From the NCBI RefSeq assembly GCF_030282845.1, contig NZ_JASTWE010000003.1, positions 51,929 through 115,928 on the forward strand: 64,000 bases of DNA, given 5' to 3'. The translations under genes and the position numbers were made by a program. Below, one piece after another: positions 58,241 to 64,000 of the stretch. The notes under the pieces were generated by a model, which ran no database searches, was not told the DNA's origin, and worked only from the letters and a program-made list of their open reading frames with translations. How positions within the stretch are numbered: position 1 is the first letter of the stretch; every line of letters begins with the position of its first letter. The DNA is from Pseudodesulfovibrio pelocollis (GTDB lineage: Bacteria > Desulfobacterota > Desulfovibrionia > Desulfovibrionales > Desulfovibrionaceae).

Positions 58241-58885
58241 ATGATGATCCGCTTTCTTCGCGACCCAATGAACGGCCTGACCCACTGCATCGCCGCAACC
58301 CTGGCCGTGGTCGGCACCGTGGCCCTCATCCTGCGCGCGGTCGATCCGGTCATGCCGTGGCACCTCGTGGGTTTTTCCATCTTCGGCGTAGGGCTTGTCC
58401 TGCTCTATACGGCCAGCACCCTCTACCACTGGCTACCCCTTGACGAGCGCGGCGTGCGCGCCCTGCGCCGGGTGGACCACGCCATGATCTTCGTCTGCAT
58501 CGCGGCCACCTACACGCCCATCTGCCTGATTCCGCTGCGCGGCCCCTGGGGGTGGTCCATGCTCGGGGTCATCTGGAGCGTGGCCCTGGGCGGCATCCTG
58601 CTCAAGATATTCTGGCTCTCGGCCCCTCGCTGGCTCTCCACGGCCATCTATCTGGGCATGGGCTGGATCGCCCTGGTCGGCATCTATCCGCTGGCCATGA
58701 ACCTGCCCACAGCCGGACTGGCCTGGCTGGTGGCGGGCGGCCTGGCCTACACTCTGGGCGCGGTGATCTACGCCCTCAAACGGCCCGACCCCTTCCCCGG
58801 ATTCCTCGGATTCCACGAGATATTCCACCTCTTCGTCATCGGCGGCAGCACCTGCCACTTCATCCTCATGTACCGCTACATCTGA
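58241..58885 (+). CDS. Hemolysin III / TrhA-family membrane protein
   Basis: 214 residues, seven membrane helices. Family motifs are DPMNGLTHCIAA, YTASTLYHW with the Ser-His, RRVDHAMIFVCIAATYTP with the Asp, and FHEIFHLFVIGGSTCHF. Related to PAQR receptors; bacterial members affect membrane energetics and fluidity. Two ATGs (58241, 58244) follow GGAGG, the second at better spacing. Confidence 0.9.
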   Translation: MMIRFLRDPMNGLTHCIAATLAVVGTVALILRAVDPVMPWHLVGFSIFGVGLVLLYTASTLYHWLPLDERGVRALRRVDHAMIFVCIAATYTPICLIPLRGPWGWSMLGVIWSVALGGILLKIFWLSAPRWLSTAIYLGMGWIALVGIYPLAMNLPTAGLAWLVAGGLAYTLGAVIYALKRPDPFPGFLGFHEIFHLFVIGGSTCHFILMYRYI

Positions 58886-58899
58886 CCCCACGCCCTCAC

Positions 58900-58927
58900 A
58901 AAAAAAGCCGACACGATTTCTCGTGTC
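58900..58927 (-). terminator. Terminator of the permease gene
   Basis: On the minus strand GACACGA-GAAA-TCGTGTC, four bases, then seven T. Seven perfect pairs, 56 bases after the permease stop. Confidence 0.8.
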
Positions 58928-58982
58928 AACCCATCACTTCCTGGTCGGGGCGCGTCACGATCGGTCTGGCTGGACGAAGACG

Positions 58983-60704
58983 CTAAAGCAGAAAAGAGAT
59001 AAAGGAGTAGCCTGATATTTCAATGTGTTTTACATCTTTTGCACACTTTGAGAACAGAATAAGCCCCAGGGTGTTCAGTTCATGTGTTGTGGCGCTGAAA
59101 AAACTCTTTGGTACGACAAAGTTGTTGATGTCGTCCATTTTATAACCTGTCACCGCTTCGGTAAAAATCCCATCTTCCGTCCTGGATATTCGTAGAGAGA
59201 ACTTGCGTTGTACATCAGTGTTGGGTTCTTTCGCCATATGGCAGAATATTTCTTCGCAGCACAGGGAGAGGATATTGAATTCTTTTTGTGACAGGCTTAA
59301 TTTTTCTTGCCCTTTTTTCAGGAGCTGTTGCAGACTTTTTAGTTCGGAAATGTCGGCATGAAAACTACCTTCCACTCTTTTTTTCGGAGCCAGATACGCC
59401 AGTGTACTCAGAAAAAATGCAGTGAAACCACCCATTGCCACGCTGTTTTGAAACATGGGAGAAAAACTTTCCGGTATAATGCCGGGAAAGTAGGTACCGC
59501 TTTCTGCGATGAGCCCTACTGTCAGCGATAGACCGAGAATGAGCCCGTGTTGGTTGCTCAGAGAAGTCATGGTCACCAACCCCACGCCGGCATGGAAAAG
59601 AAGGGCGGCGATGACAATAACAAAACCGCCGATAACTGGCCCAGGCATGTCTAGGATAATGCCACTGACCTTGGGCATAAATGCCAGTGCAGCCAGAATA
59701 ATAGCGCCGTATTGACTAATTTTTCTCGAGGCTACCCCTGTCATTTCAATAAGGGGCAGATTGTCGCAGTACACAGACGGCACAGCGGTTCCGAACAATC
59801 CTGCAGTGATTTTGCTTAGGCCATCACAGTACAATCCGCCTTGCACGCTATCATAAGACACTCGGCGAAAATCACGTTTTGAAATTTGCTGCACGAGCAT
59901 GATGTTACCGGTGTTTTCTATAGTACTGGCAAGCATTGCCATGGAGAAGGCAATAAATAGCGGCAGATGCATGCTGGAAAGGTTAAACTCCAGCCCCGGC
60001 CATGCCTGCACTGGCGGCAGGCCGATCCACGATGCTTGCATGGTATTGGAAAAGCTTAGTTCTCCTGTAAAAAAAGCCACAACGTATCCGATGGTCATGG
60101 CCAGAATAGGGCTCCAGAGCTTGAGCGTACTGTTACCGAAAAGCATTAGCACAGTAAGCACCAGTATGGTGCAAATCCCAATACCTAGCTTTACGTAAAT
60201 CGGTGTTGCGGCGACTTGGGGCGCGTGGCTTCCGGCCCACAGGTCTAACCCGATAGGCACAAGGGACACCGCAATAAGCAACACCACCACCCCTCCCACT
60301 GCGGGAGTAATGATGTGACGTAGAAAGCGGATAAAATAGGTATACAAGAAAACAATGGGTGCCGTCAGCAGGGCCATTGTACCTAGCAGTGGGAGGCCAC
60401 CCATATTTACCGCATCCACGGAGCAGAGCAGAAATGCACTGTAGGAACCTGAAAAAAGGATAAATCCGCAGCCCAGACCGAACTTCCGCAGACTTTGGAT
60501 ATATGTAAAAACAGCAGCGATGATGATGGTGGAAAACGTCATGAACTGGAGGGAATCATGTGGCAGGCCAACGGTTTTTCCCAGCACATTGGGGATGAAG
60601 ATAATAGCTTCGAAAATAAGAAGTACATGGGTGATGGCTACGACCAAGCACATATAGACTGGGGGCGTTTCATTGACGTCATACTGAAGCATGTCTCGCT
60701 GCAT
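58983..60704 (-). CDS. NCS2-type nucleobase permease with C-terminal kinase-like regulatory domain
   Basis: 573 residues. Residues about 15-435: a dozen membrane helices as in xanthine/uracil permeases, with MAMLASTIENTGNI and a loop VPSVYCDNLPLIEMTG. Residues about 440-573: soluble tail with SLSQKEFNILSLCCEEIFCHM, shaped like the N-box region of RsbW-like anti-sigma ATPases but with His in place of the key Asn, and a closing LGLILFSKCAKDVKHIEI. ATG 60704 has AAAAGGG seven bases upstream. Base composition is visibly more AT-rich than the rest of the window, and the gene lies next to a tRNA, so lateral acquisition is likely. Confidence 0.82.
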   Translation of the reverse strand: MQRDMLQYDVNETPPVYMCLVVAITHVLLIFEAIIFIPNVLGKTVGLPHDSLQFMTFSTIIIAAVFTYIQSLRKFGLGCGFILFSGSYSAFLLCSVDAVNMGGLPLLGTMALLTAPIVFLYTYFIRFLRHIITPAVGGVVVLLIAVSLVPIGLDLWAGSHAPQVAATPIYVKLGIGICTILVLTVLMLFGNSTLKLWSPILAMTIGYVVAFFTGELSFSNTMQASWIGLPPVQAWPGLEFNLSSMHLPLFIAFSMAMLASTIENTGNIMLVQQISKRDFRRVSYDSVQGGLYCDGLSKITAGLFGTAVPSVYCDNLPLIEMTGVASRKISQYGAIILAALAFMPKVSGIILDMPGPVIGGFVIVIAALLFHAGVGLVTMTSLSNQHGLILGLSLTVGLIAESGTYFPGIIPESFSPMFQNSVAMGGFTAFFLSTLAYLAPKKRVEGSFHADISELKSLQQLLKKGQEKLSLSQKEFNILSLCCEEIFCHMAKEPNTDVQRKFSLRISRTEDGIFTEAVTGYKMDDINNFVVPKSFFSATTHELNTLGLILFSKCAKDVKHIEISGYSFISFLL

Positions 60705-60874
60705 CAAGATGCCCTTTTCGACGGATGTATCTATCGTTCTTTGTATAAATCAAATAAATCTTAACCAGAAAATCGGGGTATGCCACGCAACCCTCATGAA
60801 AATCAACCTCCATGTCCATTGTTTTTGCCAAAAGTACGCTGGACTGTACCATCCTTGTACAAAACGACTAAAAC

Positions 60875-60907
60875 AAAAAGTGACCTCAGATAACCATCTG
60901 AAGTCAC
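60875..60907 (-). terminator. tRNA-Pro terminator
   Basis: Minus strand GTGACTTCAGAT-GGTT-ATCTGAGGTCAC, one G-T pair in twelve, then TTTTT. About ten bases after the tRNA end. Confidence 0.85.
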
Positions 60908-60916
60908 AAGTTTTTA

Positions 60917-60993
60917 TGGTCGGGGCGGAGAGATTTGAACTCCCGGCATCCTGCTCCCAAAGCAGGCGCGCTACCAGACTGCGCCACGCCCCG
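60917..60993 (-). tRNA. tRNA-Pro (anticodon TGG)
   Basis: 77 bases including an encoded CCA. The acceptor stem CGGGGCG pairs with CGCCCCG, the D arm has GTCTGGTAGCGC, the anticodon loop is CTTTGGGA and the T arm is GGGAGTTCAAATCTC. Single tRNA, transcribed on the minus strand. Confidence 0.97.
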
Positions 60994-61022
60994 TTGTTTC
61001 CATCGTCCCCGACGGGGATGCA

Positions 61023-61051
61023 TACCTACTGGAAAAGGGACGCGTTGGCAA
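61023..61051 (-). promoter_or_regulatory. tRNA-Pro promoter
   Basis: Minus strand TTGCCA (61046-61051), 17 bases, TAGGTA (61023-61028), about 30 bases upstream of the tRNA. It lies just beyond the amrS stop. Confidence 0.55.
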
Positions 61052-61057
61052 GTTCGC

Positions 61058-62077
61058 TCAGTCCATGCCCACCCCGGCCACAGGGGTGCCACAGCGCTGG
61101 CAGCGCCCCTTGGTGAGGCCCATGGCCGAGGGGGCGAAGCCGAACCTCTCGATGAGCGTGGCCCCGCAGCCCGAACACACCGTATGCTGCCGGTTGGAGC
61201 CGGGCAGGTTGCCGATGTACACGTACTTGAGCCCCTTGTCGCGGCCCATGGCCCAGGCTGCCTCCAGGGTGTCGGTGCCGGTGACGCCCACATCGTTCAT
61301 GCGGTACTCCGGGTGAAAGCGCGAGATGTGCCAGGGCGTGTCTTCGCCCAGCTCGTCCACCAGGAAATCCGTGAGCCGGTCCAGCTCGTCCGGCGAGTCG
61401 TTCCTGCCCGGGATGAGCAGGGTGGTCACCTCCAGCCACCAGCCCAGGTCGTGGCGGATGCGCACCAGATTCTCCAGCACGGGCTTGAGCCGCGCCCCGC
61501 AGATGTCGCGGTAGAAATCCTCGCTGAAGCTCTTGAGGTCCACGTTGGCCGCGTCGATGAGGGGGCCGAGTTCGTCGAGACATTCGGGGCTCATGAAGCC
61601 GTTGCTGACCATGATGTTGGCCAGCCCCTGGTCGGCTGCCAGCCGGGCCGTGTCCTGCATGATCTCGAAGAAGATCGTGGGCTCGGTGTAGGTGTAGGAG
61701 ATGCTCGCCGCCTTGAGCTTGACGGCCTCTTCCACCAGATCGCCGGGGGTCATGGCCCGGCCGGTGACGCGCCCGCCCTCGCGCTGGGGCTGGGAGAGCG
61801 ACCAGTTCTGGCAGAAGGTGCAGCTAAAATTGCAGCCCGCCGTGGCAAAGGAATAGGTCCGGCTGCCCGGATGGAAGTGGAAGAGCGGCTTCTTTTCCAC
61901 CGGATCGAGGTTGATGGCCGCGATTTTGCCGTAGTTGAGGGCCATGAGCGTGCCCTCGCGATTTTCGCGCACGCCGCACTGGCCGCGCTCACCCTGGCCG
62001 ATGACGCAGAAATGGCTGCACAAACGACACTGCACCGTGTCGCCCTTGAGCCGCTTCCAGAGCCGTGCCTCCTGCAT
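61058..62077 (-). CDS. amrS: AmmeMemoRadiSam system radical SAM enzyme
   Basis: 339 residues. N-terminal CRLCSHFCVI and GQCGVRENREG as in this PflA-related family, the cluster motif GCNFSCTFCQNW (CxxxCxxC), SYTYTEPTIFFE, and a C-terminal zinc pair CSGCG and CQRCG. In other genomes it occurs with AmmeMemoRadiSam A and B partners; neither is within the window. ATG 62077 has GGGAGGT six bases upstream; ATG 62095 is less good. Confidence 0.9.
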   Translation of the reverse strand: MQEARLWKRLKGDTVQCRLCSHFCVIGQGERGQCGVRENREGTLMALNYGKIAAINLDPVEKKPLFHFHPGSRTYSFATAGCNFSCTFCQNWSLSQPQREGGRVTGRAMTPGDLVEEAVKLKAASISYTYTEPTIFFEIMQDTARLAADQGLANIMVSNGFMSPECLDELGPLIDAANVDLKSFSEDFYRDICGARLKPVLENLVRIRHDLGWWLEVTTLLIPGRNDSPDELDRLTDFLVDELGEDTPWHISRFHPEYRMNDVGVTGTDTLEAAWAMGRDKGLKYVYIGNLPGSNRQHTVCSGCGATLIERFGFAPSAMGLTKGRCQRCGTPVAGVGMD

Positions 62078-62145
62078 GGTCCACCTCCCGGACATTGATC
62101 ATGCCACAGGTCGCGGCCGCCGTCACCGTCCTGGACGCGTAAAAG

Positions 62146-62523
62146 CTACCAGTTGCGCTCCTCGGTGGTGGTGGTCCTGGTCTCGGTGTCTGTGGCGTTG
62201 TCGTAGGCGGTTCTGGTGCGCGTGGACGAGGATGTGCCCGAGGTGGGCCATTTGGTATCCGGGTTCACGGTGATGATGACCTTGTCGTACCAGTCCACTT
62301 CCTCGGGCTTGGGCGCTGGCTTGACCTTGAGGGTGGAGTCTCCGGCCTCGTTGGTGCCGAAGGTGGTGGTGGCCGTGTCCGCGCCCTGGTCCGTGCCAAA
62401 GGTGTTGGTGCGGCGGTCCTTGGCCGTGTCCTTGTTGGTGAACTTGGCCCCGGCCAGGGCCAGAGAGAGCGTCAAAATCACAACGGCTACGGCCGCGACG
62501 AGTATCCTGCCGAATCTGCGCAT
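62146..62523 (-). CDS. Small exported Thr/Asp-rich protein
   Basis: 125 residues. Signal peptide MRRFGRILVAAVAVVILTLSLALAGA, then a polar, low-complexity sequence dominated by Thr, Asp, Asn and Lys, with a central VDWYDKVIITVNPDTKWP and a C-terminal run of Thr/Arg/Glu. No family recognised. GGAGGGAACA lies just before the ATG. Possibly a surface or periplasmic protein; nothing else can be said. Confidence 0.6.
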   Translation of the reverse strand: MRRFGRILVAAVAVVILTLSLALAGAKFTNKDTAKDRRTNTFGTDQGADTATTTFGTNEAGDSTLKVKPAPKPEEVDWYDKVIITVNPDTKWPTSGTSSSTRTRTAYDNATDTETRTTTTEERNW

Positions 62524-62629
62524 TGTTCCCTCCGGGGGTTGGGGGCGGAGGCCTCTGTGTCTTGCATACGGCCCGCCCGGCAAAATGGCAAATGCAATTC
62601 GCGGGCCGGGCGCGCCGTGCAGATGGCCC

Positions 62630-62658
62630 TTGAACTTGCCCGGCCAAACCCCTATAAT
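62630..62658 (+). promoter_or_regulatory. purM promoter
   Basis: TTGAAC (62630-62635), 17 bases, perfect TATAAT (62653-62658). Transcription would begin near 62665, giving a leader of about 177 bases that contains the whole palindrome. Confidence 0.75.
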
Positions 62659-62685
62659 CCGGGGAATCCCGAACGTTAACTGGCC

Positions 62686-62828
62686 GTTGAAAAAGTCAGA
62701 ACCAGCAGGCTATTCTAAAATGGTGAGATGCAGGCGCGAAAAAAGTTCAAGACCGAAGCGTACTTCCTGTACGCGAGGGTTTGAACTTTTTGAAGCAACG
62801 ACGCAGATTGCCATTTTCAACAGCCTGC
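62686..62828 (+). repeat. Long nested palindromic element in the purM leader
   Basis: Successive pairs from outside in: GCAGGCT (62705-62711) with AGCCTGC (62822-62828); AAAATGG (62717-62723) with CCATTTT (62811-62817); AAAAAGTTCAA (62740-62750) with TTGAACTTTTT (62781-62791); CGTAC (62759-62763) with GTACG (62769-62773). In addition GTTGAAAA (62686-62693) pairs with TTTTCAAC (62814-62821), an alternative outer fold. It looks like a mobile intergenic repeat or a leader structure; copy number cannot be seen here. Confidence 0.7.
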
Positions 62829-62841
62829 CAAGGAGCATCAC

Positions 62842-63903
62842 ATGAGCGACAGCGCCAGACGGTCCCAGGCATACACCGCCGCAGGCGTGGACATCGAGGC
62901 GGGCAACCGTTTCATCGGCCGCATCAAGGACATGGTCAAGTCCACCTTCACGCCCGGCGTGGCCACGGACATCGGCGGTTTCGGCGGGCTGTTCAAGCCT
63001 GACCTGACCGGGATGCAGGCCCCCATGCTGGTGGCCGGGGCCGACGGCGTGGGCACCAAGCTCAAGCTCGCCTTCCTCTTTGACAAGCACGACACCGTGG
63101 GCATCGATCTGGTGGCCATGTCGGTCAACGACGTGCTTGTGCAGGGCGCGGCTCCCCTCTTCTTCCTCGACTACTTCGCCACCGGCAAGCTGGAATCCGG
63201 CGTGGCCGAGCAGGTGGTGGCGGGCGTGTGCGAGGGATGCCGCCGGTCCGACTGCGCCCTGCTGGGCGGCGAGACCGCCGAGATGCCCGGCTTCTACCCA
63301 GACGGCGAATACGACCTCTCGGGCTTTGCCGTGGGCATGGTCGATACCCCGCGCCTGGTCACCGGCAAGTCCGTGGCTCCCGGCGACGTGCTCATCGGGC
63401 TGGCCTCGTCGGGCGCGCACTCCAACGGCTATTCCCTCATCCGCAAGCTCCTCGACCAGTCGGGCCTGCGCCCGGACCAGCCCTTTCCCGGCTCCAGGCG
63501 GACCGTGGCCGAGGTGCTCATCGAGCCGACAAAGATCTACGTGCGCCCCGTGCTTGAACTGCTGCGCAGCGTGGAGATCCGGGGCATGGTCCATGTCACG
63601 GGCGGCGGGTTCTACGACAACGTGCCCCGGGTGCTGCCCGAGACCGTGGCGGCCCGCGTGGAGTTCGGCTCCTGGCCCATGCCGCCCATCTTCGAGTGGC
63701 TCAAGACCGAGGGCCGCCTCTCCTGGCCCGAGATGCTCCAGATCTTCAACTGCGGCATCGGCTACATCCTGATCTGCTCCCCGGAGAACGCCGAAAGAGC
63801 CATGGAACTCCTCGACGCCCGCAACGACGTGGACGCCTACCGCATCGGCGAGATCACCGAACGCAAACCGGCCAGCGAACAGGTGGAGATCGTCTTCCCC
63901 TGA
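62842..63903 (+). CDS. purM: Phosphoribosylformylglycinamidine cyclo-ligase (AIR synthetase)
   Basis: 353 residues. Closes the imidazole ring in purine synthesis. Features are YTAAGVDIEAGNRFIGRIK, VAGADGVGTKLKLAF, GIDLVAMSVNDVLVQGAAPLFFLDY and GGETAEMPGFYPDGEYDLSGF, all core PurM. AAGGAG lies seven bases before the ATG. The gene is followed by an intrinsic terminator, so it is transcribed alone. Confidence 0.97.
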   Translation: MSDSARRSQAYTAAGVDIEAGNRFIGRIKDMVKSTFTPGVATDIGGFGGLFKPDLTGMQAPMLVAGADGVGTKLKLAFLFDKHDTVGIDLVAMSVNDVLVQGAAPLFFLDYFATGKLESGVAEQVVAGVCEGCRRSDCALLGGETAEMPGFYPDGEYDLSGFAVGMVDTPRLVTGKSVAPGDVLIGLASSGAHSNGYSLIRKLLDQSGLRPDQPFPGSRRTVAEVLIEPTKIYVRPVLELLRSVEIRGMVHVTGGGFYDNVPRVLPETVAARVEFGSWPMPPIFEWLKTEGRLSWPEMLQIFNCGIGYILICSPENAERAMELLDARNDVDAYRIGEITERKPASEQVEIVFP

Positions 63904-63931
63904 CCCCGCCTTTCCATCGCCATAACATAAA

Positions 63932-63958
63932 GCCCGACCGCATCCGGTCGGGCTTTTT
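63932..63958 (+). terminator. purM terminator
   Basis: GCCCGACCG (63932-63940), short loop, CGGTCGGGC (63945-63953), then TTTTT. Confidence 0.92.
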
Positions 63959-64000
63959 GCGTGGAAGAGTCTCCCGAGATTCCCGGTCAATGCGCGCAGC

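Larger units (their letters stand above)
62524..62841. other. Intergenic region upstream of purM
   Basis: About 318 bases without a gene. It contains a good sigma-70 promoter (62630-62658) followed by a long nested palindrome (62686-62828) that ends one base before the purM ribosome site. Confidence 0.6.

Noticed and set aside
60875..60907. Attachment-site repeat at the tRNA-Pro end
   Set aside because: The repeat here is a terminator stem with a T run; I found no second copy of the tRNA 3' end near the permease gene.

Overview
The window is high-GC bacterial chromosome that reads like a sulfate-reducing deltaproteobacterium of the Desulfovibrionaceae (Desulfovibrio or Pseudodesulfovibrio type). 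This is an inference from gene content: two NtrC-like sigma-54 activators with matching -24/-12 promoters, a glycogen synthase fused to glycogen phosphorylase, an AmrS-type radical SAM enzyme, and lipid A biosynthesis (lpxK) beside a household block. There is no insertion sequence, CRISPR array, rRNA or prophage. One tRNA-Pro is present, next to the only clearly AT-richer gene.

Layout: 1-1517 holds a molybdate permease (cut by the window edge) and the manganese exporter mntP. 1532-7247 is a minus-strand signalling operon: a membrane histidine kinase, a receiver-HDOD protein and two receiver proteins whose HD-GYP-like domains have lost their catalytic residues. 7487-13337 starts with sigma-54 activator 1 and its target operon (small protein, GNAT, acidic small protein, SET-domain methyltransferase), followed by a membrane acyltransferase and a YitT protein. 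13675-22389 is a glycogen operon: debranching enzyme, GT4 glycosyltransferase, GH57 amylase and the synthase-phosphorylase fusion.

22523-30568 is the most interesting part. Sigma-54 activator 2, a paralogue of activator 1, precedes a sigma-54 promoter and a tightly packed operon encoding a paralogous small protein, an exported small protein, a lysine 2,3-aminomutase-like radical SAM enzyme, two D-Ala-D-Ala-ligase-like ATP-grasp enzymes, a GNAT acetyltransferase and a GNAT fused to a histone-deacetylase-like amidohydrolase. Both promoters carry the same upstream inverted repeat, GGAAC-N5-GTTCC, at nearly the same distance from the -24 element. I infer a duplicated regulatory module controlling formation and acetylation of a beta-lysine-containing compound (osmolyte or peptide). 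The product is not known from the sequence.

30620-37412 (minus) has a histidine phosphatase, a small membrane protein, a HAD phosphomutase-GH65 disaccharide phosphorylase fusion, a second HAD protein and an exported DUF4139 protein. 37672-48180 is mixed: a diguanylate cyclase, zinc ribbon, S24 repressor, RNase R, LpxK, a Bax-inhibitor-1 protein, an HWE/HisKA_2 kinase, YccF, a cation exchanger and a PP-loop enzyme. 48395-58885 is mostly household: recA, alaS, rplM-rpsI, a radical SAM enzyme, an HD protein, cbiM with a partner, an Rrf2 regulator and a hemolysin III protein. 58983-60993 is an AT-richer nucleobase permease with a regulatory-looking tail beside tRNA-Pro. 61058-63903 ends with amrS, a small exported protein and purM, whose leader carries a long nested palindrome.
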